A stretch of DNA of 64,000 bases from an uncultured Prevotellaceae bacterium (GCA_902790625.1 CADASP010000016.1:186001-250000), one strand, 5' to 3'; shown: positions 34,923-43,416, counted from the first letter of the stretch. The notes: generated by a model not told the origin, from the letters alone. A program made the numbers and translations.

Positions 34923-35483
34923 TTACACCGTCATGATTTCCTTGTTCTTGGCCTCGATGAGTTCGTCGAGCTTCTTTATCCACTTGTCGTGCAGCTTCTG
35001 CAGTTCCAGCTCGGCGTCCTTCTCGTTGTCCTCCGAGAGTCCGTCCTTGATGGCCTTCTTCAGCTTGTCCTTGATGTCGCTGCGCACGTTGCGCACCTCC
35101 ACCTTGGCCTTCTCGGCAATCTTGTTGCATTGCTTCACCAGGTCGCGGCGGCGCTCTTCGGTGGGCTGCGGGATGGTGAGGCGTATCAGCTCGCCGTTGT
35201 TCTCGGGCGTGATGCCCACGTCGCTGGCCATGATGGCCTTCTCAATGTCCTTTATCTGCTTGCGGTCCCATGGCTTGATGGCGATGGTGCGAGCATCGGG
35301 ACAGTTCACGGTGGCCACCTGGTTCAGGGGCACTCTGGAGCCGTACGACTCCACTCTCACGCCGTCGAGGATGGCCACGTTGGCACGTCCGGCACGGATG
35401 CGGCTCAGCTCCTCGTCGAGGAACATAGCGGCCATCTCCATGCGCTCTTCGGCTTTCTGCAATGTTTCTTTTACGTCAATCAT
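34923..35483 (-). CDS. frr: Ribosome recycling factor
   Basis: Splits post-termination ribosomes with EF-G. The 186-residue product from the start at 35483 (MIDVKETLQKAEERMEMA) has the usual RRF length. Family motifs include LSRIRAGRANVAILDGV, GSRVPLNQVATV, PQPTEERRRDLVKQCNKIAE and VRNVRSDIKDKLKKAIKDG. An upstream in-frame ATG at 35522 would overlap the promoter box and is not used here. rsgA follows on the same strand across the GTTAGGA hairpin. Confidence 0.97.
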   Translation of the reverse strand: MIDVKETLQKAEERMEMAAMFLDEELSRIRAGRANVAILDGVRVESYGSRVPLNQVATVNCPDARTIAIKPWDRKQIKDIEKAIMASDVGITPENNGELIRLTIPQPTEERRRDLVKQCNKIAEKAKVEVRNVRSDIKDKLKKAIKDGLSEDNEKDAELELQKLHDKWIKKLDELIEAKNKEIMTV

Positions 35484-35519
35484 AGTTGTAGTATTTGTTT
35501 TTTTACAGTTTTCTGCTGA

Positions 35520-35527
35520 CAAAATTA
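35520..35527 (-). promoter_or_regulatory. -7 box of frr
   Basis: TAATTTTG on the minus strand, 36 bp before the frr start at 35483. It supports that start over the upstream ATG. Confidence 0.55.
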
Positions 35528-35602
35528 GGCATTTTATTTCTTCCTCGCAACATTTTTCTCAAAAAAATGGCTGCTATTGTGTCTTTTTTATAAATTAATG
35601 CC

Positions 35603-35610
35603 TAACTTTG
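35603..35610 (+). promoter_or_regulatory. -7 box of the small secreted protein gene
   Basis: TAACTTTG fits TAnnTTTG, with ATTG about 22 bp upstream, 20 bp before the ATG at 35631. The short leader supports that start. Confidence 0.6.
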
Positions 35611-35630
35611 CAGCAAAATTGTATATTCGC

Positions 35631-36089
35631 ATGAAAACCTTACGCACAATCGTTTCAGCACTACTGCTGGCAACCGCCAGCACGAGCATGGCAGACAACT
35701 ACCAGTATCTCACTGTGACGCAAACCAACGGCGACACCAGCTTTGCCGTCGTCGACATCTGTAAAATCACCTTCGACGCCACCAACATGGTGCTGCACTT
35801 AGCCGATGGGGCCACGCAGACACTCCCCTTGTCGTCGCTGCAGAAGATGTTCTTCGCCAGCGAGTCGGCGGCCATCGAGGCGGTGGCCCAGGGCGAGCAG
35901 AAGGTGCGCTTCAGCAACGGCATGCTACGGGCCGACCTGCAGGCCGGCGAGGCTGTGACGCTCTTCAACATGAAGGGCGAGCAAGAGTTCAGCACCAACA
36001 AGAGCGGCACCTACGACCTGAAGCACCTCGCCAAGGGCGTCTACATCGTGAAGGTGGGTCAAGAATCGAAAAAAATCATCAACAAATAG
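35631..36089 (+). CDS. Small secreted protein with T9SS-like C-terminal tail
   Basis: A 152-residue protein. A signal peptide (TIVSALLLATASTSMA) is followed by a beta-rich domain (YLTVTQTNGDTSFAVVDICKITF). The C-terminal domain (VTLFNMKGEQ, GTYDLKHLAKGVYIVKVG) resembles Por-secretion/T9SS sorting domains of Bacteroidetes. Function unknown. It lies 9 bp before the SGNH hydrolase and is probably co-transcribed with it. Confidence 0.8.
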   Translation: MKTLRTIVSALLLATASTSMADNYQYLTVTQTNGDTSFAVVDICKITFDATNMVLHLADGATQTLPLSSLQKMFFASESAAIEAVAQGEQKVRFSNGMLRADLQAGEAVTLFNMKGEQEFSTNKSGTYDLKHLAKGVYIVKVGQESKKIINK

Positions 36090-36098
36090 CCATCCACG

Positions 36099-36803
36099 AT
36101 GAAGCGCCAACTCCTCCTTCTGGCACTGCTGCTCGCGACCAGCGTCGTGGCCAGCGCACAGGGCAAGCCCTCGGTGACCATCTTCGGCGACAGCTACTCC
36201 ACCTTCGAGGGATACCTCACCCCCGACACGATGGAGACGTGGTACTTCGACCGCCAGGACAACCCCCAACGCACCGACGTGCGCACGGTGAGGCAGACGT
36301 GGTGGTGGCAAGTGATAGACCGCATGGGATGGAAGCTCGAGAAGAACAACTCGTGGAGCGGCAGCACCATCTGCAACACCGGCTATGGCGATGCCGACTA
36401 CACCCACCGCTCATTCATCACCCGCCACAACGACCTGGGCCACCCCGACGTCATCCTGCTCCTGGGCGCCACCAACGACAGCTGGTGCGACGCACCCATA
36501 GGCGACTACAAATACGACGGCTGGAGGCGTGCCGACCTTTATTGTTTCCGCCCCGCGCTGAGCTGGCTGCTCCACCATCTGCACGACCGCTACCCCACCG
36601 CCGACCTCTTCTTCATCCTCAACAGCGAGCTCAAGGCCGACATCAACAGCTCGGTGGAGACCATCTGCCAATACTACCAGGTGCCCGTCATCCGTCTGCA
36701 CGACATCGCCAAGACCTCGGGGCACCCCAACGTGAAAGGCATGCAGCAGATTGCCGACCAAGTGGTGGCAGAGCTGAAGAAACACTACAAGAATGCAAAA
36801 TAG
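36099..36803 (+). CDS. Secreted SGNH/GDSL-type hydrolase
   Basis: A 234-residue protein with signal peptide (LLLLALLLATSVVASAQ). Block I contains the nucleophile Ser in FGDSYSTFEG near residue 30. Block III-like LLGATNDSW lies near 126, and the C-terminal Asp/His-type block GHPNVKGM near 215. Probably an esterase for acetyl or other acyl groups on polysaccharides. It overlaps the AraC gene by 11 bp. Confidence 0.85.
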   Translation: MKRQLLLLALLLATSVVASAQGKPSVTIFGDSYSTFEGYLTPDTMETWYFDRQDNPQRTDVRTVRQTWWWQVIDRMGWKLEKNNSWSGSTICNTGYGDADYTHRSFITRHNDLGHPDVILLLGATNDSWCDAPIGDYKYDGWRRADLYCFRPALSWLLHHLHDRYPTADLFFILNSELKADINSSVETICQYYQVPVIRLHDIAKTSGHPNVKGMQQIADQVVAELKKHYKNAK

Positions 36804-37659
36804 CAAATACATGCTCGCCAGTGAGCGCGACCAGTTGTGGGGACTCACCATCACCACCATTGGCTACGAGGAGATAGGGCCCAACGACCCCTATCCCACG
36901 CGCGGCCATGCCGACGGCTACTATTTCGACCTGGCCAAGGGACGCACACTGCCTGAATATCAGCTGCTATACATCACCGAGGGCAAGGGCATCTTTCACA
37001 GCCGCACCGTGCCCGAGGCGTCGCTGAAGGAGGGCGACTTCTTCATGCTCTTCCCCGACGAGTGGCACAGCTACCACCCCACGGGGCCCAGCGGATGGAA
37101 GAAATTCTGGATAGGATTCCGGGGGCGCAACGTCGACGACCGCGTGCGCGCCGGCTTCCTCTCGCCCACCAAGCCCATCTACCACGTGGGCTTCCACGAC
37201 AGCATCGTACGCCTCTACCGCTCTGCCTTCAACGCCGCCATGGCCGAGGAGGCTTACGCCCAGCAGCTCATGGCCGGCATCGTGAACCACCTCATCGGAC
37301 TGATGTATGCCCTGGAGCGCAACATGGAGCTGAAGAACCGCAACCAGGGGCATTTCGACCTCATCAACAAGGCACGTCTGCGCATACGCGAAGAGCTGGA
37401 GTCGCCACTCACCATTCAGCAGGTGGCCGACGACCTGGGCATGAGCTACTCCAACTTCCGCAAGCTCTTCAAGGAATACACAGGGCTCTCGCCCGCCACC
37501 TACCAGCAGGACCTGCGCCTGCAGCGCGCCAAGGAGCTGCTCACCACCACCAACATGAGCATCAAGGAGATTGCCTACCAGCTGAACTTCGACTCACCCG
37601 ACTACTTCTCGGCGAAGTTCAAAATAAAAACGGGGCGCAAGCCCAGCGACCTGCGATAG
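36793..37659 (+). CDS. AraC family transcriptional regulator
   Basis: A 288-residue protein. The N-terminal cupin-type sensor region (LLYITEGKGIFHSRTVPEASL) is followed by a C-terminal pair of helix-turn-helix motifs (TIQQVADDLGMSYSNFRKLF and SIKEIAYQLNFDSPDYFSAKF) and the KTGRKPSDLR ending. It probably senses a sugar and controls nearby secreted hydrolases; this is inference from overlap with the esterase gene. Confidence 0.92.
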   Translation: MQNSKYMLASERDQLWGLTITTIGYEEIGPNDPYPTRGHADGYYFDLAKGRTLPEYQLLYITEGKGIFHSRTVPEASLKEGDFFMLFPDEWHSYHPTGPSGWKKFWIGFRGRNVDDRVRAGFLSPTKPIYHVGFHDSIVRLYRSAFNAAMAEEAYAQQLMAGIVNHLIGLMYALERNMELKNRNQGHFDLINKARLRIREELESPLTIQQVADDLGMSYSNFRKLFKEYTGLSPATYQQDLRLQRAKELLTTTNMSIKEIAYQLNFDSPDYFSAKFKIKTGRKPSDLR

Positions 37660-38008
37660 CGCCTTGTCGCAAATGCCATTCACAGACAATTCCCAAACGA
37701 CATAAAGCAACCGTTCATCAACAACGACTCAGGGCTTCGTGGTTTCAATGCTCGTGAAACCATGAAGGTAAGCACAACACCGACTGACTACAGCACTATA
37801 TATAATAACGACGACAGCGACAGTGGTACTACCATTGTCGCTATCGCTTTGTCGCTTTTGATAGGGGTGTACTTCTTAGAGTGCTTACGTTTGTTTGGCA
37901 ATAACAAAAATAGCCAAAAAGGCTGAAACCAAGAAATCGTTCCAGCCTGATTCGTTAAATGATGGATAATAGTATCCCCATTATAACTTCGTTTAGGAGA
38001 GGGCCAAC
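37660..38008. other. Convergent intergenic region with hairpins
   Basis: No gene is seen. It holds small hairpins (GGTTTCAATGCTCGTGAAACC, 37741-37761; GCGACAGTGGTACTACCATTGTCGC, about 37817-37841) and the minus-strand terminator at 37908-37948. Confidence 0.5.
37908..37948 (-). terminator. Terminator of the FISUMP-type secreted protein
   Basis: On the minus strand AGGCTGGAAC pairs with GGTTTCAGCC, followed by TTTTTGGCTATTTTTG. It lies about 60 bp beyond the stop at 38009. Confidence 0.7.
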
Positions 38009-39595
38009 TCATTCTGAAGCCCGAACTGGGCGCACAGATAGGCCCCAGCTACGGTGACCGCCGTTGCCGGATGTGCCGATGTCGCTCGAATCTAAGTTTA
38101 GGATTACAACCTCTGTCGGGGAGAATGGGTTAAGTGTGCGTGACCAATAGCGGCCGTAGTTGACATCATTTTCCAACGCGCCACTAAGGAATCCTGCAAG
38201 AGGAAGGAAAATGTAATTACCGTTAGAATTGCTGGTAATTTTATAACCAGACACGTCATTTAGAGTGGTCCACTCGGTAGTTGTATATCTACTGTTGATG
38301 AGCTCCGCGAATTGCTCTTGGCTTGGAATACGCCAGCCAGACCCACAGTTCACGTATGCTGCATCGTCAATTAATTCCAATTCGGTCTTGAGGTCAATAG
38401 TGCCAGAAACATTAGTATATTGGCCGACGAGCTCTGCGCCCGTATAATACTTTTTAAATTTATAAGAACTGTAACCTGTACCACTACTAGAATAGATCCA
38501 CCATGAGTAGTTTTTATCGGTATATTGCATTTTCGTATTTGTCTCTCCCCACGCATAATAGTCACCGTATTCCTCAGGACTATTAGCACCGATGTTGCAG
38601 GATGCCCATAATGTGCCACTAGGGAGACCAAGGTCGACATATTGGGGATAATCGATAGTATTGCTAACTATCACTTCACAAACTGCCAATACGCCACTGC
38701 CGTCAGCAGCCTCGCAGGTGATAATAGCGGTACCATACTCGTTACCTGATACTTTTCCCGCCCTTGTTACTGATGCTATGTCTTCGTCGCTGCTGCTCCA
38801 AACGACATCCTTGTTTACAGCATTTTCTGGCTGAACTGTAGCTGTAAGATAAACGTAGGTGTCAATAACAAGGTAAGTCTTTACTTGCGACAGCTTGATA
38901 TTGTTTACCATCTGTGTTACAGTTACAGAGCAGGTGGCTGCTTGCTGGCTGCCGCTTGCTGTAGCAGTTATAGTACAGGTTCCTCCTGATACGCCTGTTA
39001 CCAATCCTTTCTGGTCTACGGTTGCTACGTTATCGTCACTGCTCGTCCATGTTATGCTGCCAAAAGCGCTTTCAGGAGAGGTGGTTGCTGTCAATTGAGC
39101 GGTAGTTCCCGAGTTTATAGCGAGGGAGGTTTGGTCAAATGTGATTTCTGTTGCCAGCGATTCAGAACTTGTGTAATAAGTAAATTTGTTGGTGGCATAG
39201 TCCACTGCTAATAGGTATCCACTTTCTACTTTTAGCAGAGGCAGCACTTTCATGGGATGCTTCTGGGCATCGTAAATCAACAGACGACCTAATATGGGCA
39301 TGAACTCGTATGTGGCACCACCAGGAAAAGTGGTAGTGCCGTCCTCATTAAACTGAAAGGACGTGTTGTTTGGGGTATACCACGTTCCCACCACCAAAGA
39401 ATTGTCCACCTTAAAGGGGTAAGTAGCTACATTGATTGTCTGCTTGGGTGATTTGCCCAGAATAACGTCTATTACGTTCACAGCATCGGTGATGGTGAGT
39501 TCATTGTCATCATTCATGTCGCCCTTCACTATTATTTGGGCGTTCATGATTGTTGCTGCAAAGAGTAACAAGAAGGTGAATAATGCTTTCTTCAT
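38009..39595 (-). CDS. Secreted protein: dockerin-like repeat, Ig-like BIG2 domains, FISUMP domain
   Basis: A 528-residue protein with signal peptide (FTFLLLFAATIMNAQ). Residues 24-50 (KGDMNDDNELTITDAVNVI) resemble half a dockerin repeat. Two bacterial Ig-like group 2 domains follow (TWTSSDDNVATVDQKGLVTG; VVWSSSDEDIASVTRAGKVSG). The C-terminal 200 residues match the Fibrobacter succinogenes major paralogous domain (VDLGLPSGTLWASCNIG, YYAWGETN, WRIPSQEQF, GLSVRPV). Its function is probably at the cell surface, but no enzyme activity is recognised. More AT-rich than its neighbours. Confidence 0.87.
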   Translation of the reverse strand: MKKALFTFLLLFAATIMNAQIIVKGDMNDDNELTITDAVNVIDVILGKSPKQTINVATYPFKVDNSLVVGTWYTPNNTSFQFNEDGTTTFPGGATYEFMPILGRLLIYDAQKHPMKVLPLLKVESGYLLAVDYATNKFTYYTSSESLATEITFDQTSLAINSGTTAQLTATTSPESAFGSITWTSSDDNVATVDQKGLVTGVSGGTCTITATASGSQQAATCSVTVTQMVNNIKLSQVKTYLVIDTYVYLTATVQPENAVNKDVVWSSSDEDIASVTRAGKVSGNEYGTAIITCEAADGSGVLAVCEVIVSNTIDYPQYVDLGLPSGTLWASCNIGANSPEEYGDYYAWGETNTKMQYTDKNYSWWIYSSSGTGYSSYKFKKYYTGAELVGQYTNVSGTIDLKTELELIDDAAYVNCGSGWRIPSQEQFAELINSRYTTTEWTTLNDVSGYKITSNSNGNYIFLPLAGFLSGALENDVNYGRYWSRTLNPFSPTEVVILNLDSSDIGTSGNGGHRSWGLSVRPVRASE

Positions 39596-39907
39596 TGTCG
39601 TTTTTTTTACCTTTTGTGCCAGCCCACTCCCATTGGTCAGCAGTTACTATTAGGATTACGCAGATATACAAAAAAGGCGTAGGAGTCTGTTTCTCTGCCC
39701 ATCCTGGAGCTGTAGGCCTTCGCATTGCCCCCGTCACACAGGATAGACAACGCTCATCAGCCCACGCCAGCACGAACTATATAATAATGTATATAGAAAC
39801 GCACTACGCAGACGTCTCGTTGTCATCTGCCTGTTGTGACGGTTGAGTTTGCGAAGTTCACAGCTCACAACGACAGACGTTCGAAAAGAGCTGACCAAGC
39901 GACGGCG

Positions 39908-39939
39908 CAAAGTTACGAAAAAAAATTGGAACGGCCAAA
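39908..39939 (-). promoter_or_regulatory. Promoter of the FISUMP-type gene
   Basis: On the minus strand TTTG (39936-39939), 20 bp, then TAACTTTG (39908-39915). It implies a 5' leader of about 300 nt. The leader holds no recognised riboswitch or gene. Confidence 0.65.
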
Positions 39940-40069
39940 AGAATTGGGAAGGAAATGCTGCGAAAAAGCATTCTTGCAGCATTCTTTTAGAAACGACGAA
40001 AGCAGACATGAGAAATAACAGAAGACGAATGGCAGAGAAACGACACGATTTCATCTAATAATGATAAGT

Positions 40070-40290
40070 AATGAGTCCACCTGAAAAAGTCCACAATATG
40101 GTAGTAATGGTGAAATACCATGCGCAGCCGCTCCCCTCCCCTTCTTTAAGGGGAGGGGCAGGGGTGGGGCCTCTAACATCCTGCGAGTGAATAATATACA
40201 GACCCCACCCCAACCCCTCCCCTTCTTGCGTCCCTTCGGTAGCAAGCGTCTCCTTCGTCGCCGAGCGGAGGGGAGGGGAGCGGCTGCGCA
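40070..40290. repeat. Family A units in reverse arrangement, one with nested family B
   Basis: After ATGAGTCCAC (40076-40085), a right-type family A unit lies at 40126-40173 (CTCCCCTCCCC-n-GGGGAGGGGCAGGGG). A left-type unit lies at 40203-40290. Its loop is opened by the family B sequence CTTGCGTCCCTTCGGTAGC through CGCCGAGCGG. The order of units is opposite to that inside genes. Confidence 0.8.
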
Positions 40291-40315
40291 TTGTTTTTTT
40301 TTCAGGATGCTACAG

Positions 40316-40543
40316 AAGCCCCGGAGGGGCGACAGAATACAGGCAGGGGTGCAACCCCTGTGAAAGCACACGGAACGAAAGCCCCGGAGGGGCGACAGAA
40401 TATCCTACCTTCACAGGGAAGCACCCCTGCTCAGACGATTGGTGCTCACCGTCGGCTTCTGTCGCCCCTCCGGGGCTATTGTGGGTGAATTGTTTTCACA
40501 GGGGTTACACCCCTGCCTGTATTCCGCCGCCCCTCCGGGGCTT
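40316..40543. repeat. Cluster of family C palindromic repeats
   Basis: Four copies of GCCCCGGAGGGGCGACAG or its inverse, each near a small hairpin such as CAGGGGTGCAACCCCTG. The portion 40379-40477 is an inverted-repeat element. It shares GGTGAGCACCAAT (inverse) with the element at 10130-10241. Confidence 0.8.
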
Positions 40544-40554
40544 AGCTGAACTTG

Positions 40555-41182
40555 CGCATGTCGAATAAAATAAAAAATTTGTTAAGGCGGGAGGCACCTC
40601 AAAACAGCCGAAGGCCCTCAAAACTCGCTTCTTTTCCACGAAAAAATATTTGGCCGAAAATTTTCGAATTTTGAGGGGTTTCGGCAAACCTTTGGTTTTC
40701 AGAATGATAGACTCGATTTGGCGACAAAAACCCATGCGCGGCTCGAAAAAGTCAACGCCAAAAAAAAATTTGGCGTTGCCGTTTTCTTTTTTGGCGTGCT
40801 CGCAGAAACGAAAAATGACCTAAAAAACGGCCAAAATCCTGCACAAAACCACCCTGGTTGTGCAAAAATCGCCTCAGAAATCGATTTTCCCTCCTCGCTC
40901 GCCTTGCACAAACAGCCCAAAATGTGCGTGGTTTCATCGTAGATTGAAAATTTTTTTTGTAAGAATTCAGGAATTTCCATTTTACATCCTTTTACACTTT
41001 TTAATCTATGAGTCCACTCCAAAAACCAATATTGTCGCGAAAGACGGCGCAGCCGCTCCCCTCCCCTCGAAGGGAGGGGCCAGGGGTGGGGTGAAGCGGA
41101 AACATATTCGGACGGTTGAAAAGACGGTAGCGTTTTTTGAAGATTCCAGACTTCACCGTCTTTTCACCGTCTTTTCAATCGT
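40555..41182. other. Hairpin-rich non-coding stretch
   Basis: No credible gene. Hairpin arms: 40607-40626/40666-40685 (GCCGAAggCCCTCAAAA with its inverse), 40753-40760/40771-40778 (CAACGCCA/TGGCGTTG), 40841-40863 (GCACAAAACCACCCTGGTTGTGC split arms). A family A unit with ATGAGTCCAC lies at 41008-41094, and an inverted GACGGTTGAAAAGACGGT at 41111-41128/41165-41182. Either decayed palindromic elements or a structured RNA. Confidence 0.45.
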
Positions 41183-41231
41183 TCAGGAAGAAAAAATCTT
41201 ACTTTTCTTTGGCTTTTCGCCATAAAATGCG

Positions 41232-41239
41232 TATTTTTG
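41232..41239 (+). promoter_or_regulatory. -7 box of the GlsB-like gene
   Basis: TATTTTTG fits TAnnTTTG, 31 bp before the start codon at 41271. Confidence 0.55.
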
Positions 41240-41270
41240 CCAGCGTTTTCACAATTAAACTTGAAGCATT

Positions 41271-41510
41271 ATGGAAATCGTATTATCATGTATCATCGGC
41301 TGCTTGGCAGGCTTCTGCGCCGGCAAGCTGATGAAAGGTGGCGGCTTCGGCCTGGTGTTGAACCTCATCCTGGGCATCCTGGGCGGCGCGCTGGGTGGCT
41401 GGCTCTTTCAGCTGCTGGGCATCTCGTGGGGCGGCATCATAGGGCAGTTGGGCACTGCACTCGTGGGTGCCATCATCATCATCGTGGTTGTCAACATGCT
41501 GAAGAAATAG
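41271..41510 (+). CDS. GlsB/YeaQ/YmgE family small membrane protein
   Basis: A 79-residue, very hydrophobic, glycine-rich protein with three membrane segments (IVLSCIIGCLAGFCAGKLM, LVLNLILGILGGALGGWLF, IGQLGTALVGAIIIIVVV). It matches the 'transglycosylase-associated' family often linked to stress tolerance; the molecular role is unknown. Only 3 bp precede the aldo/keto reductase gene, so the two form an operon. Confidence 0.9.
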   Translation: MEIVLSCIIGCLAGFCAGKLMKGGGFGLVLNLILGILGGALGGWLFQLLGISWGGIIGQLGTALVGAIIIIVVVNMLKK

Positions 41511-41513
41511 CCC

Positions 41514-42470
41514 ATGGACGGTTACACCCCCTCCCCCTCGCGCTACGACGACGGCGTGATGGAGTTTCGCCGTTGTGGCCACAGCGGCGTGCTGCTGCCA
41601 CAGGTGTCGCTGGGCTTCTGGCACAACTTTGGTAGCGTAGACCCCTACGAGCGCTCGCGCGCCATCACCCGCTATGCCCTCGACCACGGCGTGGTGCATT
41701 GGGACCTGGCCAACAACTACGGCCCTGCCTACGGCTCGGCCGAGGAGACGATGGGCCGCCTGATGGACGATGACTTCCGCCCCTATCGCGACGAGCTGTT
41801 CATCGCCACGAAGGCGGGCTACGACATGTGGCCCGGCCCCTACGGCAACTGGGGCTCGCGCAAGTATCTCATGGCCAGCCTCGACCAAAGTCTGCGCCGC
41901 ATGCACTTAGACTATGTGGACCTGTTCTACAGCCACCGCTACGACCCCGACACACCGCTGGAAGAGACGCTACAGGCACTGGTGGATGTGGTGCGGGCGG
42001 GCAAGGCGCTCTACGTGGGCATCAGCCGCTGGCCATTGGAGGCCACCCGCTTCGCCTTCGACTACCTGCGGCAGCGCGACGTGCCCCTGCTCATCTACCA
42101 GGGACGGCTGAACATGCTCGACCGCGAACCGCAAGAGGAGGGCATCCTCGACTTCTGCGCCGAGCAGGGCGTGGGCTTCATCAGCTTCTCGCCCTTGGCA
42201 CAGGGTCTGCTCACCGACCGCTATCTGAACGGCATCCCCGACGACTCGCGCATGTCGAAGGGCAAGTTCCTCAAGGAGAGCATGCTCACCCCCGAGCTGC
42301 TGGCCCAGCTGCGCCAATGGAACGACGAGGCACAGGCCCAGGGCCAGACGCTGGCCGAGCACGCCCTGCGCTGGATTCTACAGCAGCGCGGCGTCACCAG
42401 CGTACTCGTGGGGGCCAGCTCCACGCAGCAGTTGGAGAAGAACCTATGCAGCATAAGCCCCCTAAGATAG
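41514..42470 (+). CDS. Aldo/keto reductase of the MgrA/YghZ type, C-terminus altered by a repeat
   Basis: A 318-residue NADPH-dependent reductase. The catalytic Asp-Tyr-Lys-His set is visible as VHWDLANNYG (D, Y), IATKAGYDM (K) and DLFYSHRYD (H). The GPYGNWGSRKYL segment is typical of the L-glyceraldehyde 3-phosphate reductase/YghZ group. The C-terminal substrate-binding end stops at QLEKNLCSISPLR. The last residues and the stop lie in a family A-like repeat. Relatives continue for roughly 20 more residues, so the native end appears to have been replaced. Confidence 0.88.
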   Translation: MDGYTPSPSRYDDGVMEFRRCGHSGVLLPQVSLGFWHNFGSVDPYERSRAITRYALDHGVVHWDLANNYGPAYGSAEETMGRLMDDDFRPYRDELFIATKAGYDMWPGPYGNWGSRKYLMASLDQSLRRMHLDYVDLFYSHRYDPDTPLEETLQALVDVVRAGKALYVGISRWPLEATRFAFDYLRQRDVPLLIYQGRLNMLDREPQEEGILDFCAEQGVGFISFSPLAQGLLTDRYLNGIPDDSRMSKGKFLKESMLTPELLAQLRQWNDEAQAQGQTLAEHALRWILQQRGVTSVLVGASSTQQLEKNLCSISPLR

Positions 42471-42578
42471 GGGGATGGGGGTCTGAACAAGTTGACCAAC
42501 ATTACTATAAATGAAAAAGCATAATAATACTAACGTGGGCTGTTCAGACCCCCAACCCCCTAACTTAGGGGGCTCTGT
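42447..42578. repeat. Palindromic repeat pair across the reductase-kinase junction
   Basis: Left unit 42447-42489 (TAAGCCCCCTAAGATAGGGGG, then ATGGGGGTCTGAACA). Right unit 42538-42578 is its inverse (TGTTCAGACCCCCAACC, then CCTAACTTAGGGGGCT). The spacer of about 50 bp carries the ATG used by the downstream kinase, and the left unit supplies the end and stop of the reductase. Confidence 0.85.
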
Positions 42579-43383
42579 ACTCCTCATCAACGACATTGCC
42601 GGCTATGGCAAGGTGGGCATGGCGGCCATGCTGCCCGTGCTGAGCTATATGGGCATCCCCGCCTTCTGCATGCCCACGGCGCTGGTGTCGAACACGCTCG
42701 ACTACGGCGAGTTCACGCAGATGGACACCACCGAATACATGCAACGCACGTTCCCCATCTGGCAGCGGCTGGGATTCCATTTCGACGCCATCAGCACAGG
42801 TCTGATGTTCAACCCCCAACAGGCCGAGCTGGTGCAGGCCTACTGTCGCGAACAGGCTGAGCAGGGCTGCATCATCTTCGTAGACCCCGTGATGGGCGAC
42901 GGCGGCCGCCTCTACAACGGCATCACGCAGCAGCAGGTGGTGCTGATGCGCCGCATGGTGGGCGTGGCCCATCTGGCCAAGCCCAACTACACCGAGGCGT
43001 GCTACCTCTGCGGCGTGCCCTTCAGGCGCGAGGGCGTCACGCGCGACGAGGCCCGCCGCCTGCTCGACAGCATCATCATGCTGGGCGCGCACTCGGCCAT
43101 CATCACCAGCTGCATCATCGAGGGCAAGAACATGGTGTGCGGCTACGATGCCGATGCCAACGAATATTTCTTCCACCAGTATGAGGAGATTCCTGGCCTG
43201 TTTCATGGCACCGGCGACATCTTCTCGGCCGTGCTCATCGGCAGTCTGCTGGGCCAAGGCAAGTCGCTGCCCGACTCCACCCGCCGCGCCATGGACGTGG
43301 TGAGCCAGATGATAGACCGCAACCGCGACGTGAAGGACCATTGCTGCGGCATCTTCATCGAGCGGTGCTTAGATTTATTGTAA
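42511..43383 (+). CDS. Pyridoxamine/pyridoxal kinase (PdxY-like)
   Basis: A 290-residue ribokinase-superfamily enzyme that phosphorylates B6 vitamers with ATP. Family motifs include VLLINDIAGYGKVGMAA near residue 24, PTALVSNTLDYGEF, IFVDPVMGDGGRLYNGI, KPNYTEACYL and the catalytic-loop FHGTGDIFSAVLIGSLL near residue 230. The first 23 residues, including CSDPQPPNLGGS, are encoded by the repeat described at 42447-42578. No in-frame ATG is available between that repeat and the conserved core until within the core, so the repeat seems to supply the start. Confidence 0.9.
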   Translation: MKKHNNTNVGCSDPQPPNLGGSVLLINDIAGYGKVGMAAMLPVLSYMGIPAFCMPTALVSNTLDYGEFTQMDTTEYMQRTFPIWQRLGFHFDAISTGLMFNPQQAELVQAYCREQAEQGCIIFVDPVMGDGGRLYNGITQQQVVLMRRMVGVAHLAKPNYTEACYLCGVPFRREGVTRDEARRLLDSIIMLGAHSAIITSCIIEGKNMVCGYDADANEYFFHQYEEIPGLFHGTGDIFSAVLIGSLLGQGKSLPDSTRRAMDVVSQMIDRNRDVKDHCCGIFIERCLDLL

Positions 43384-43416
43384 GTAAAACAACTGCACAC
43401 GTAGAAGTATTGTATT

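Noticed and set aside
39836..40058. Two overlapping small open frames in the leader of the FISUMP-type gene
   Set aside because: No domain, start context or conservation signal. They overlap the minus-strand promoter and end in repeat DNA.
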